Assembly: GCA_036250195.1 (NCBI GenBank)
Contig: JAVHZZ010000006.1
Location: 78,391,369 to 78,455,368 of the forward strand
DNA from: Mixophyes australis
Lineage: Eukaryota; Chordata; Amphibia; Anura; Limnodynastidae
DNA length: 64,000 bases
Direction: 5' to 3'
This document shows, piece by piece, positions 12,001 through 27,000 of this stretch. Under the pieces are notes generated by a model. The model worked only from the letters and a program-made list of their open reading frames with translations, ran no database searches and was not told the DNA's origin. Position 1 is the stretch's first letter; every line of letters starts with the position of its first letter. Position numbers and translations under genes: made by a program.

Positions 12001-15000
12001 TATTCCTGAGAAGGCAGTCCCTGACACTGCCGAGCCAGAGAAAGCAATCTTTGTATTTTCCCTCTTCTTCCCAATTGGAAGATTTGCTGGTTCCTTCTTG
12101 ATCTTCACTGGATTGTAAGTTCAGGTGTCTGCTCGGCTGAAATCGTGTTATCCCTTTTCCCCTGGGATGCAAGTTTTGGGAGAAAGGGGCTTTGTGCAGT
12201 TTCTTCTGAGCATTCCCACTCGTGATGCAACTTTAGGATGACCGCAATGTCTCCGGTTTTCCCAAAAGAGGTCAGAGAAAATATGATTTTTATACTTATG
12301 TGAAATCCATTTCTTAGTCCATTGGAGGACACCGGGTGCCCAATCTTGACTCTCTAGTTTCTCCTAGTGGTTGACATGTGTCACATTTAGCTGGAATAGT
12401 TATGACAGTTATGGAGCCTGGACAATGATGAAAACACAACAGTTTTATTGAACAAACATAATCCAAAATAATGCAGGAAAGGTACAAACCAGGTATAGCT
12501 GATTATGAACAGATATCCGGGTGTGGGTGGAAACAGGTAAGTAGCAGAAAATACAGCAGGTACATATGAAATAGCTGAGTGAGATGAATTGCCTGGAACA
12601 GGTTTGACAGCTAGCAGCTTGCAGAAACAAGGGAAACAAGAACAGTAACAATAATGACCAGCAAGGTGCATTGTGGGAAGCAGGCATAAATTGGCAGACA
12701 CAGGTGCAGCAGTTAAAAGCAGAAGGTTAACTCCTGCTAGTGAGGGGAAATAGGCAAAAGTACAATAGCAGCCCCTCTGGTAAACCAGGGGTACTGCAGG
12801 CCTGAAATAATAAACAGAGTCCAACATTAGTCCAGCAGACAGGAGTTGCAGAGGAAAAGCTGCATCCTGGGGCGATGCTGCAGTGCAGGCGGAGGCAGAA
12901 CCTGTCAACATGTTGTCTTGTTTTTTTAAGAGAATGTTGTTTTTTTCTCTTTTCCTGGTGTTCTCTCTATTATTCTCTCTATTATCTCCACTTTCTGTAG
13001 GCTTGGTTCAACATAAACTGAGGAAACAGGAAGTGTATACAGAGGGAGGTGCTAGGGATAGTTAACAGAAGTTTCTTAAAGTGCCAGTTTGCCATGTTCT
13101 ATTCTATACCCACAATGTCCACTGTGTCCCCCAATAGGCTAAGAGAAACGTATTTTACGTAAATATAAAAATACTATTATGTAGCAGTGTAGCTTTGGGG
13201 TGCAGTACGAAAATACGAATCTTACGCAAAAAATAATAGATGTACATCCAACTCTGAATGAGTCGCTATTGATTTTTTTTTGTGTGTCTGTTTTAGTAAC
13301 ATCCAATCTTAAGACCTTAATTTCACAATTAGCTATGTGTCGGCTAACCAACAATAACTTTGTTATTGCTGTACTTTGTGTGCACAACTGAATTTTATCT
13401 ATCTAGCAAATAAGTACATCTTTTCATGATTCTTCTCATAGTTTTATTAAGTGCTGACAAACAGGTTGGTTTTATACCTTTTTCTAATATTTAGTTTAGT
13501 TTTTTAGTTTTATGGGAAATACCCTGCAACATATATTTTCTTTACAAATATGATTAAAACTGTGAGGGAGAGGTGATAAAAAAACAAGGTGATAGAAATA
13601 CTATATAACAGGTACTATGTTAAGTATTTGATAAATGTTTATTAATAACCCTTACCCATTGTGTTTTCCACACAAGGTGAAAGCATATACTCAGTTAAAG
13701 ATGTCTGGACTGTACCAATCAGCCTACTGGGTGGGACAAGCAGCAATAGATATGCCTTTGTTTTTTCTGATTCTTGTCATTATGCTGGGAACTTTGTTTA
13801 TCTTTAACAAAGGAATCCATCTATACGTTGGAACATTTTTTACCTTGGTAAGTTTTTGTAGGCTACAGTTTACTTTGTGATATGCTTTCTCACTGTTAGT
13901 TAACGCATTTTGCAATGTTTTGAAAGCATGACATTTCTTTCAGTGGTTACAATAAATCAAGTTTATAGTAGCAAAAACAGTTTTTGGAGTGACATTCTAT
14001 TATGCTCTTCCAGTAACTTAATATCATATAATCCAAAGGAATGGGATAGTGGGAGGTATTGTATTCACACAATCATAAACTAATCCAATTCCTGTCTCAT
14101 ATATTGTATTCCACATGCTGAAATTGATAACTGGGTAGGAGACAAGACCATACATGTGCAGACAACATGCAGTGATTTCTCAGTTAATTGGTTGAGGCTA
14201 TATAATATAATATGTTATAATATAATTGACTCTGATTATACCAGACAGGCTGATTTATATACATGCAAGGGAGCTGATTTAACAGAAGCCAACGTGTATA
14301 CTCATAGTAAATTGGCTTTGGTCACATTGCTCATGTAACGTTTTCACTATTGAATAAAGAGCTAACTTAAATTTCGTTGTAATGTCATGTTCGCTGGGAG
14401 TATTTGAGAAACGTTCCTTTTTTAATTTCAGATGTTCTGCTTAATAGGCTATGTGCCTGCATCTGTGCTTCTGACCTATGTGGTTTCTTTTACCTACAAG
14501 CAAATCCATGACACTCGACAGTGGTGGTCAATATTCTTTTCAATGGTATGTACAGTACAAGACTTTTCCTGTTGAGTGATTTATAGCTGTATCAAGCCTT
14601 TCATATTTTAACATGTTTTGAGACTATTCTTGCTTGGGTAATGTTTAACAGTGAGTTAGGAGACCTCTGTGGTTTCAGTTTAAGGAATTGCTCAGTAGTC
14701 AAGAAAATTGATGAATTGTAGGAAACAATCATTAAGGTTGGACATAAGTTGGAGACAAAGAAGGGAGATAGCCTAGATATGATGCACTCGTTGGTGTCAT
14801 TTAAGAATCCCAAGATTCGGTGCAGAATCCTCTTTGGTGACATCACATTCCTCGCTTTGTTCTGACGCATCCAGATTTCCACCAAGGTGCCTTGGTTTGT
14901 AGAGGAAGATGGCAGCATTTGCGGAGGAATAAAAATTTCGACTGGCCTTTGGGGGAGGAGTTGGGTGAAGTGAGTGTCCCTTGCTAAGTACACAGTAGGT

Positions 15001-18000
15001 GCACCTAGTTACTTTTAGTGGGACGTATTTTGCATCTTACAATTGCATGTCTGTAAATTTGCACTTTTTTTTTAAACAATATATTTTAACAAACTAACAA
15101 TTAAGGCTAAACAACATCAATTCACAAACAAACACGCTAAACTGAATAAGGCAATTAATGTATAACAAAAGTTCTGTATCGCTATACAGTGGGGGGAGCA
15201 GTGTCGGACTGGGGCATGAACGGCCCACCGGGGGACTGCAACGTTAGGGGCCCATCAGAGGGTGTGTGGCCAGCCATCATAGTGGCAAGACCAGACACTA
15301 GAGGGAGTGTGGTCAGCCCATGAAGGACAGCTAGCACAATAGTGTGGTATATAAAGAATGCAGTGTGTATATAAAGAGTACACAGTCTTGACCTGGCCCT
15401 TTAGATTGGGTGGAACAGTCACCAAAAATCGGCATTGTCCCACTAGTATCAGAACATTTGACAGACTGTCCTACCTATTCTTGTCACTTTCAACACCTGT
15501 AGCTGCTGGTTTCTTTAGTTGCGGCTTGTCTGGATCCTGGAATGTTGGGGACCCTATTTGGAAAAAAAATGGATACCTTTAGAAAATTATAACCAGGCCT
15601 GGTCAATAGAACCCACGATTAATACTTGTGCCTTCTCCCCCCTCTTTTTCATCGCTCTGTCCTCTTCTGTCCCCCCTTTTCTTCATCATTCTGTGCCTTT
15701 CTGCCCCCCCTCTTCTTCATCACTGTGTGCCTCGCCCCCCTCTTCTTCTTCATCACTCTGTGCCTCCCCCCTCTTCTTCTTCATTACTCTGTGCCTCCCC
15801 CTCTTCTTCTTCATTACTCTGTGCCTCCCCCCTCTTCTTCTTCATCACTCTGTGCCTCGCCCCCCCTCTTCTTCTTCATCACTCTGTGCCTTCCCCCTCT
15901 TTTTCATCATCACTCTGTGCCTCGCCCCCCCTCTTCTTCATCACTCTGTGCCTCGCCTCCCCTCTTTTTCTTCATCATTCTGTGCCTTCACCCCCCCCTC
16001 TTCTTCTGCATCACTCTGTGCCTTTCTCCCCCTCTTCTTCTTCATCACTCTGTGCCTTACCCCCCTCTTCTTCTTCATCATTCTGTGCCTCTCCTCCCCT
16101 CTTCTTCTTCATCACTCTGTGCCTTCACTCCCCTCTTCTTCTTCATCACTCTGTGCCTCCCACCCCTCTTCTTCTGCATCACTCTGTGCCTTTACCCCCT
16201 CTTCTTCATCGCTCTGTGTCTTGCCCCCCTCTTCTTCTTCATCACTCTGTGCCCCCCCTCTTCTTCATCACTCTGGTGCCTCTCCCTCTTCTTCATCACT
16301 CTGGTGCCTCTCCCTCTTCTTCAACACTCTGGTGCCCCTCCCTCTTCTTAATCACTCTGGTCCCCCCCCCCTTCTTCTTCATTACTCTGTGCCTCCCCCC
16401 TCTTCTTCTTCATCACTCTGTGCCTCGCCCCCCTCTTCTTCTTCATCACTCTGTGCCTCGCCCCCCTCTTCTTCATCACTCTGTGCCTCGCCCCCTCTTC
16501 TTCTTCATCACTCTGTGCCTTCCCCCTCTTCTTCATCACTCTGTGCCTCGCCCCCCCCTCTTCTTCATCACTCTGTGCCTCCCCCTCTTCTTCTTCATCA
16601 CTCTGTGCCTCCCACCCCTCTTCTTCTGCATCACTCTGTCCCCCTCCCCCCTCTTATTCATCGCTCTGTGCCTTTACCCCCCTCTTCTTCATCGCTGGTG
16701 CCTCTCCCTCTTCTTCATCACTCTGGTGCCTCTCCCTCTTCTTCATCAATCTGTGCCCACCCCTATTCATCATCACTCTGGTGCCTCTCCCTCTTCTTCA
16801 TCACTCTGGTCCCCCCCTCTTCTTCATCACCCTGGTCCCCCCCCTCTTCTTCATCACTCTGTGCCCCCCCCCTCTTCTTCATCACTTTGTCCCTTTCTGT
16901 TTCCCTCCCCTTGTCTCCGTTCTTTTACTTACCTTCCTTTTGGCTTCTTTCATCTCCTTTCTTCTGTTTGCTTTCTTCTGTGCTGGGTCTTCTCTGCGCC
17001 GCTCCTCACTCAATGCCGGGGGTGACTTGATGACGTCACGCCCGACATTCAATGTGAACGGAGCAGAGAGGAGGCAGGAGGGGCACCGGCGCCGCGACGT
17101 GGTAAATATATTTATTTATTTTTATTTTAAAAAATGAAAACAACCTGCTCCCCCCACCAACGAAGGGGGCAGAGTTTACAGGGGTCGGGGCTTACCAGGG
17201 GATAGCCTGGCTTCCCGGCTGGCCAGTCCGACCCTGGTGGGGGGAAAAAACGATACAAAACATAGGAAAATATAACCAACTAGAAGCAAAACAAGAGTAT
17301 AAAACAAGGATTAGCAACCTTAGCACATTACGAGCAAAAAATAATAAAAATAATGTATTCTTCCTGTCACTATGCTGGAAACAAACCAGCATGATAGCAA
17401 CTTGTGCGCTGGTGCATAGGTGCAGCATACAGTGTGTTACACGCAATAGAGGTGGCAGAGAAAACAGCCAGTAGGTAACCGATAAGGATATGCAGGTGAA
17501 CAGCAAGGGGGAAGGCAACAAAAACTAGAGGATAGAGGCTTCTGTCATCAGAGCTTACAAATATATAAGAATTACAAAAAGGCAGACCAAGATAACAATA
17601 AATGTATTCTCTAAAGCAGAAAGTATTGTAAATGGCAAGCAGTATCCAAATAACAATTATGTGTCATATGAAACAAAATGTCCTTTTGCAGTTACCAGTA
17701 ATGAGGGGGGAAAAAAGTAATACAGATTCATGACAGACAAATAATCATGAAAAATACCCTCTCTATATTACTAACTAACCACATTAAATAGTCAATATGA
17801 AAGGAAAGTGAGATATATGCCATGAATACTACTTAACTACTTCTTCTTCATGTGCAAAATACTAAACTTATTATATGCAAAATATGCTATGCCAAAGAAA
17901 ATGTGCAGAGAAAGGTGACATTGCAGCAGGACAAAGCAATGTGCTGCATGGAAGACTGTGCTGAGTGTACAGCCGCTGTAGGGTCAGGACCCTGATGATG

Positions 18001-21000
18001 CTTCCAGAGACTCTTGTGTTGGTTATTGATGACTTCAGTGCATTAGAGTCTGCAGTCCTCTCCTATTCTGCCTCTGCTTAATGACTTGCAACGTTAAAAT
18101 TGCCCCAGTTTTATAGAATAATGTGTAATTCATATAACAAATAAACGTTTCATTTTTCTTTTCTACTGCAGTGAAAGAGTACAAAGCTCATCACAGATCT
18201 TAGCTGTGAACTGAGAGCTAATTACTGGCCATCTCATATTTCTGTAATGCTAATCCAAAAATATACATTTTAAAGTTTAATAGGGTGGAAAATATGTAAT
18301 TGATATACGGTTTTAACATATTTGTGCTATAGGACAGCGGATACATAGAGGGAGAGGGACTAAAAGAATACTCTTCACACATATGTTGTCAAGGATGTAA
18401 TATTACTCACATGTTTAACAAGGCAAGCTACATATTTCTTCTTTATAAAGGATTTCCTATGTACTACTTAGTAATTATATGTTTCTTTTTTCCATCCTTT
18501 AGGTGTGTTTAATTACTATCACTGTTAACGAGCTAGCCTCTGTCATAGGAAATGAATTGATATCTACAATTTGCCATGACCTTTTTTCTATATTCATTCC
18601 AATCTACCCACTCCTTGGCTGCCTGATCTGTTTTTTAAAGGTAAACAGTAGTATTTCTTGATTGATCTCTTAGCGGTAGATTTACTAAGCTTTCTAAAAA
18701 GGGAAAGGGGAGGTGTTGCCCATAGTAACCAATCAGATTCTAGCATTTATCTAGTAACTTCTAGAAAATGATAAATAGAATCTGATTGGTTGTTATGGGC
18801 CACACCTCCACATTTTCTTTTTAGAAGGTTTAGTAAATCTGCCCCTTAGTGTTTTACCTTAATCATATACAATTATTGTTTACATTGTGTTTTATTGCAT
18901 GGAATCATAAGATATTGGTATGTAGAATGCCCACAGGGTAGCAAAACAATACAATGTTTTTTTAGATCAAATGTATCTTAGAACATGTGTGTTTGCCTCT
19001 ATGTAAGTGTGAAATTTGTGAATGGGGTTGTTTGGTCCACTTGTATGAATAGCAAATTAACACTTTTGACTCATAACTCATCATATTCAGATGTCTCCTT
19101 TAAAAACACACACACACACACACACACACTTACTTATAAAGTGTTATAAGTTTTACAGGAACCCATTCAACAGCAATTGTAGAGTTTATTTACCATAAAA
19201 TAATAAGAAAGATTTTACAACAGTTACTGAACATACTCCTCCTACTTCTACTAGTATATGTTTGGATTTGAGAATGTAGAGAAAAGTTTGGGGAGCTTTG
19301 ACTGATTCTTTTCTATAATACATAGCTTGAGTGTTCTTTTAATGTTAGTTTTGTAGACTTTTGAGACTGCTTTTGTCCATTTGTCTTAAGACTGCCAAAA
19401 CGTTATTTCATAAGAATAGCGTCAAATTGTCTTTCGACACAGGATGATTTTGTAAATCTTCCGTATTATGCTGCTTTAAAGAAATACATTGCATCCTGTG
19501 TGTTTTCCAAAGCGTAATATTGAAATTTCCTGCAATACATTTTCCTGCCACCAGATGGTACCCTGACAGAATTGTACTACGCATGGCAGATGAATGAAAA
19601 TTATGCAGCACATCTATAATCATATTATAATGTTTTCATCCAGGCTTAATTTAGTCAGTCAGCAGCATCCAGAGGCAGGCTGAGCTGGGTGGCAGGGGGC
19701 ATCCACCCCCGGGCCGGTCCTATAGTGGGCTACCATTAGCTGGGTGCATTTTTTTTATTTTAAAAAGCTCCTAAAATTCTGCTGGTTAGAGCCTTACCCC
19801 CCGGGCTAAAATTTGCCAGCCCTCCACTTGCAGCATCTGTAGTTTGAGTGGAAGTAACTGTTGTCACTTGCAAAAATATATATATTGCTGAATACCACTC
19901 AGACCACAGATTCTGCTCTATGTAATTTATGGGTGTCAACCATGCTAATTAGCCAGCCCTCACAGCCAGATGGGGGTTGGCACTCTGTTTATTGTTTCTC
20001 CCCTTCCTGTACAGGCAGCATCCCTGTACTGACCAGCCTAGGGCTGGTATTCACAGCAGCATGAGGATGTTCGTGGTCTCCTTGTTATAGTGGAAACCAG
20101 CCAATGCTGTTTAATGCTGGGACTGGTTGAGGATTTGGGGAGCAGGGCACTCTCTCGAGTATTTACTTATTAGTTTTTTGTATTACACCATGAAAAGCTC
20201 CCAGAAATTTGCTAGAACTCATCATTGTGGTCTTAATGGAGGCAGCTGTCCATCCCTTTGCAGTTCTCCCCATGGAGAAATCGTGCTGCATGTGTTAAGC
20301 AATGAATCGATCAGCGTTGAAAAAAAATGTGACACTTAAACATCTGTAGCTGCTTATGTACCTTGTTACATTATGAATAGCAGCCACTGCTAGTCATACA
20401 TCAGAACATATATCTATTGCATGTGTATGTACAAATGGTTAAAAGTGAGGTAGTTAATCATCTTTGCAATTGGCTGACTCCAGGAGCACACCAATCAAAA
20501 CAAATGGTGCTGGCAGAGTCTTCCTATATTCATTCTTTACTTTTGTCTTATGTTTGCTGCTGCCCAGTCATCCTGTTGATTGACTGACACACGAGTTAAA
20601 TCTATCAGCATCACATCACTCATTTGTCATCACACTTTCCGATTGTGTATAAATTTACTGTAGTCTTGTACGCCTTCACCTTGTCTGGAATAAATGCACT
20701 TCACATAGTGTGACAAGCCATCTTTTCTCCCTATCTGGTAACATTAGTGCCTTCATTTAATTAGATTTTATTATATCTGGTAATGATGCAAAACCATTAT
20801 TTATGTATTTATGGGAATATCTTACGGCGCTCTGTTTCTTTAGTGATGTTGAAAAGCTGAGCTATAAAGTGAAACCACCAGATCAGACTATAATAATGTA
20901 TGTAATGATCATATATACTGCAGTGGCATCGTCTGATCTAAAATGGCAAGGAATATCCGTCTTGATTTCATGCAGACCTCAGTTTCAGATAGTAATTAAT

Positions 21001-24000
21001 GTAAAACATCTCTAGCACTTTTGTTTCCTCACATCAGTTGTCACACATTGTTTTATAGTGGTAAATCAGTTGTTTGTCATACCAGTGCTTATCAGTGATC
21101 CTGATGCCTGCACAATTTTCAGAGACGTTTTTGAACATTTCATTACAGCAAGATCAGATTCTGCCAAAATGATTGTCTGAAAGAGCAATAATGAATGGTT
21201 CACCCCAAAACATTTTATGACCCTCTCTGATGTAATCGTTTCTTGTAGATGTCCTGGAAAGTGTCAGGTGATGAAAACAGCTACACACAACTGGGAAGGG
21301 TCTTGGTGGCAGTTATATCTGTAAGTAAAACTCTTTCCACAGACATTTGTCATTGTTATTCAGTGACATGTAATGGTTTTTTAACATGGACCCAAGTCAT
21401 TTTAGTTAGATTGTCTGCCTAGCTATCCTGTGGCCTGGCGGTGACATGTGAAGACACATGTGTCTTTCTGTACATGTATTAACAAATACTTGTATAGAGT
21501 AAAATAAGTTGTAACTTTATATCTTCATTATTGCATGTACTAACAAGTCAGAATACACTTTTGCTGCAAAAAAATATTGAAACTAAATCCTAATTTCCGT
21601 TAAAAGAAACCACCACACAAGGTGACTACCATATGTAACTGCAAGCGCTTATACAATAAAGCAAACCTAGGAAAGTAATGGCACTCAAGGATTAATATTG
21701 CAAGTAATGGTACAATATCATAATAGCAAGGTAACCCTAGATTCAGACAAGGAAGGCTCAAGGATGCAAGCGAACAAATTATGGGCCTAGTTGCTGTTGC
21801 AGAAACAAACACGCAATATGCTAAGCAAGTGTGTCTTGCAGGCCAGGAATTAGAGCCCAGAGCAAACAGGTGCTCCGATTAGCTGTGTACTGACATGAGA
21901 AGGGTGAGCCCTCTGCTGGATACGTGGGAGACATTTAGTATATCAAGTAAATGCTGCCATCTAGTGGCAGCTGGACATAACGCATATCTTATATATTGTC
22001 CCTCAATACCTACTAATTTATTGTGTGACTATTTGTGGGCTTTTGGGCTCAAAAAGGAAATTGCCTGGGGAAAAAAGTATAAGCGTCCCTATAAAGTCCC
22101 ACCTGTTATCACTACCACTAATTGATGCAAACATTTCCAGTTTTTTACCTAAAATGCAGCTCATTCATGTTTTAAATAAGTCAAGAGAGTAAGATGACAG
22201 TGGGACTTAATTTCATGTGTTACATTTGTAGATTTCAATGTTTTTTATTCCATTGGTAGATTTTAACCTCTAAATGTGCTTTCCGCAGAAAATGCATTTG
22301 GACTCCTATTTAAAGAAAATGTCAATTATCAATACTTCCAAGACATGTAATATTCTGGTCACTTTGCAGAAGTGGCCATTTACTAACTTTAGAATTCTCC
22401 CCAAATTGTGCACTCCTCACCATATGAAGTTCTTTTAAATATCTTATCCTGCAACATGTAATCTTATGTGTGTGTGGGTGCAATACAAAGCACATTCCCC
22501 AAACCACCAATATTCTGACATCAGATGGGCAGAATTATACCCCCTCAGATGTTGCATTATGATCTAATCCATGCACATCCCATATAAGCTGACATTCACG
22601 TCAAATATGCAGTATTTGTGCTAAGGGCAGCCATTTTATGCAACTTTATAATGACCCTTATTATATGCTATTGAATCTTAATGTGATGAAAAGTAAGATG
22701 TAATAAAGGATTTCTTTCTACTATGTTAGACTGCTTTGAGGGTCAAAAGTTCAAATAGCAAAGGATAACTTCTTCATACTTGCAATGACCTCACATGTCC
22801 CACCACTATGTTTCAATAGATCAGGCGGCTCTGTTACCTTGGAGAGCGCTTGCCAGTCACTACGATTGTGAAGTTCTGCCTTTTATGTGGTGCCTCTTTA
22901 ATCTTTCCACATTCCACCGATATATATAGGTTACCTGACCCTTAAACATTTTTTGCCAAGCATGTGGTGTTAACTTTCAGCACAGAAATATACAGATTTA
23001 GTTATCTCAGAGATATTATATGCTCATAAATCTGGTGTATATGCCGCTGTGCAAAATGTATTGTAACCCATCGCAACCAGTGAGCATGTTATTTTTCTAT
23101 TAAAGTTAAGAAAATAAGACTAAGGGGTATATTTACTAAACGGCGGGTTTGGAAAAGTGGAGATGTTGCCTATAGCAACCAATCAGATTCTAGTTATCTA
23201 TTTAGTGCATTCTACAAAATGACAGCTAGAATCTGATTTAGTAAATCTAGGTCCAAATGTCTGATTGGTTACTATGGGTTTGCAATTACCTGTGTACAAG
23301 TTTAGTAAATGTTTTGTGATGTGCAATACTGGCTTTACATGCTCTTCAACTTGGCAAAATGCATTTAATATCACATTTTTTATTGATTAATGAGCATGGC
23401 AATAATCTGCCCAGCATTGCATTGCCAACCCGTGGAATGATAATGAGAAGTGTCATATATTTACATTCCATTGTAATTTTGGAAGCAGTGCATAAAACAT
23501 TGACAATTCTCCCCATTAGTTATTTTAACCCCTTCCCCATAATGAAAATTATTGAATTAATTATACTTGGCTACTCTTGAACCATATTCTGATCTAAGCT
23601 TTTCTTATTACATACCAGTCTTAACTTTTTTTTGTTAATTTCAAATTGATAAGTTTTCAATGTAAAGAAATATCAAACAAATTAGAGGCACATTGTGCTT
23701 GTACATATAATCATATATCAAAATATAATCATTGGTATACGTGGCACATGTACTTGAAAAATTGGGAAAGAGAGACTGGACCAGACATATTTATAATGGT
23801 CGAACATAGGCATTATGGTGTGAATGATGCAGAACCTCGAGCACATCAAAACGGAGTAAGTTACATCCAGGACCCCTGGAAAAAGAGGACAAATGCAGCG
23901 CCATAAGGAGCCACTAAGCTGTTTTAATCATGTACGAGAAGAATATGAAACTGTTGGACACGCTAATATTTTTACATTTCTTGCAGCCATATATGCAATG

Positions 24001-27000
24001 TGTGGTCTTACTTCTAATCCTGCGCCACCTTGAAGTAAAGAATGGAGGGAAATCCATTAGAAAAGACCCTATTTTCAGGTATGTCATCAATTGTACTTTA
24101 GAAGTTGATGAGATGGGCAATTCATGATAAAATTAAACTCCCCGATTGACTGTTGTCAGTTGTTTAAAATGTGTTGAAATGGAGGTTAGCTGCAGCTTTC
24201 CACTGGTATGTAAAAACTACAAGTTCATACAACGCAAGTTCATACAGTGGTACTAGAAAGTTTGTGAACCTGTTAGAGTTTTATGAGTTTAGTCATTAAT
24301 GTAACCTTAAATATGTTCAGATCTTTATCTAAGTCATAAAAATAATAAAAGAGAACCCACTTAATCAAATAACTTACAAAAGGATATACTTTTTCATTAA
24401 TTTATTGGTCAAAATTATCCAACATTACATTCCTTTTTTGGACTAAGTATGTAAACCTCTAGACTTATTAAATTGGATTTTGCCACAATGCATGCCATGC
24501 CTCAATTAAAGGATATTTCTGAGAAGTGTTGCTCATCGGCTGGAAAAAAAGCATTTCTAGAGAGTTTGTTCTTCATCAATCGACTGCCATGCAGATAGTG
24601 TACAAATGGAGAAAATCCAACACCATTATTACTCAATGGTGGTTGCTCAAGAAAAATCACTCCAAGAGAAAAGCATATAATATTCTGGGCGATCACAAAG
24701 AACCCCAGGGTAACATCAAAGGATCTGCAAGCCTCTATTGCACTAGCTAATGTCAGCGTTCATGAGTCCACCATCTGGCAAACACAACAAGAATAGTGTG
24801 CATGGGAGGATAGCAAGGAGGAAGCCACTTTTCTACAAGATTAAAGTTTTCTGAAGACTACCTGGGTGATCCAGAAGACTGCTGGAAGAATAAACAGATG
24901 AGTCTAAAATATAACTTTTTGACTTAAATGAGAAATGTTATGTTTAGAGAAAACCAAACCTGGCATTCCAGCATAAGATAGTCATTCTAACATGGAGCAA
25001 AATCTCATGATTTGGGGCTGTTTTTCTGCCATAGGACCAGACCAGCTTGCCATCATTGATGGAACCTTTTATTTTTGTACAAGCAAATCCTACAGGAGAA
25101 TGTCAAGGTATCCGTCCATGAACTGAAGATCTCCACAGAAGTTAGGTCTTGCAGCAAGACAATGACCCTAAACACACAAGTCAGGCCACAAAAAAATGAT
25201 TGAAGCAGAAGAAATTTTACATTTTGAAAGTCAAAGCCCAGACCTTAGTCCAGTCAAAATGTTGTGGAAGTACCTGAAGTGGGGTGTTCATGCAATACTT
25301 CCTGAAATCACAAGGGTATATTAAGAAACTTATAGTATTAAGTCAGCATTAGATTATTGTGCCTTGGTTCTTTGATCCTGCCTATGCCACTTCTATGTTT
25401 GAATTCGTTACTGACCTTGGCTTGTTTACTAACTACGCTGAACTCTGGCATGCTGCCACTTCTGCTGCTGTTATTGCTGTTCTCTACGTAGCATCCAGCC
25501 TCTGGAGCCAGTCTGTCTCTCTGGATACTTGCTGCTGTATTCTGTCACCCTAAGATTATTACATAATAATCTGCCTACAGGAACCCTGCTGGAGACTTCA
25601 CAGAAACCTCTGTTTTGGAATGAGCAATTCTGCAAGTCGTTTGAGAAATGAAAGTGCAAATAAATCAATTGCAGTTCAGTTGTTTCGATTGTTAACAACT
25701 AAACTAACTAACTACAAATATAGCTTGACAGTTGTTAGCATTATATATGCAAGTTGCCCATTTGTATGGAGTATAATAATGTAATATACATGACAGAGAT
25801 TAGTGTCTAGACAGTGTTATTAATAAATGTCAAAGTCACATTTACCCTGTAAAGTATAATTAAGTACAAAATGCACATACAAATTAAATTCAAAACCAAA
25901 TTAAGTGAAATTAAATTAAAAACAAACATCTGTTATTATGCCCTTTAATAATCCTTTCCTGCTGCAGTCCAAATGCCAATAGATAGCTGTGAATTTATTT
26001 AATGTAGCAGCCATATTAATGAAATAAGTACTCAGCTAGAGGGGTCAATCTGCAATCAACCAATCAGAAGCGTCTAGTTAGTGCTGCAAATCGTCATCAT
26101 CATCATCATCATCATCACTGCATCTCGTTGCACCAGCCCTCCAGCATCTGCAGAAGATAAGCCTCCTAACAGGTTTATATTCGTCTGCATACAAGTCTAC
26201 CTCAATTATGTGAGCATGCTCTTACTGCGCACCTGGCCTTTCCCTCTCTCCCTATTTTCTCTCTCCAGGCATACGCCTGGAGAGAGAAAACGGACCCGCT
26301 GTATTTACAATTTTTGGCTCAATATCAACTGTATATCCATTTGGGGAATAAAATGTTTTCCATAGATCCACTATAGGTGGGCTTGATCCTTACTTTACTT
26401 GTACTTTACTGAAGGAGTAGGCATTGATGCACACTACACACCATCTCTGAAAAGAAGGGTTTTAAACCTCAATTCCTTGTCTGGTTTACTGATAGTCTTC
26501 GTTGCTACTTTTGATGATCCACTTCACAGCACAACAGCCAAGGAGACCTTAACGCACTTACTCCAAGGTGAACGATCAGTGGTGGAATGTGGAGCAGGAT
26601 TCAGGAAGCGGGCTGATAACACTCTGCAGACCATCAACATTAGTTTTGATTAAGGTAGAGCAAGGAAATTGAGAATGAACTTGCTTGTATAGATTCTCTG
26701 GATGATCTGTAAGAATTCATTGCTAAACACATTTTAATTGATCTCCGTATTACCGTATGCAGAGCAAAGAAACAATTGGTGAAATCATCGTATTCTGGCC
26801 AGTGACTTCTTTTTTCTGCTCACATACAAAGTAAATAATCTGAATGCACTTCTCAGGGATTCTTTGGGATTCAGCAATTGTGAGGTACACTTTCTGAGAA
26901 GGTTGGCAGAGATGAGAAGGAAACTTTTTCTTCTCCTTTGTGAGACCTTAACATTTCAGTGATGCTTGTCTGGCCTCTAATCGGGTAATGCGACAAAGGC

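Larger units (their letters stand above)
10363..13149 (+). mobile_element. DIRS-like retroelement relic with inverted terminal repeats (tentative)
   Basis: About 139 bp at 10363-10501 (CTCCATTGGGGAACACC, GGCACTTTAAGAAACTTCTG, CACTTCCTGTTTCCTCAGTTTA) recur inverted and diverged at 13014-13149. Between them lies a broken Gag-like frame. Long, non-identical inverted ends, no visible target duplication and a Gag-like ORF suit a DIRS-type tyrosine-recombinase element, but no reverse transcriptase or recombinase remains. A piece resembling the ends (CCATTGGAGGACACCGGGTG) recurs at 12319. A solo LTR is nested at 12379-12907. A DNA transposon is the main alternative. Confidence 0.5.

Noticed and set aside
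12387..12911. 174-codon minus-strand open frame
   Set aside because: Coincides with a solo LTR that is bounded by a target duplication; no known domain.
15519..17030. Serine/proline/leucine-rich proteins in all three + frames
   Set aside because: Translation of a CT-rich minisatellite; all frames give the same kind of low-complexity product.
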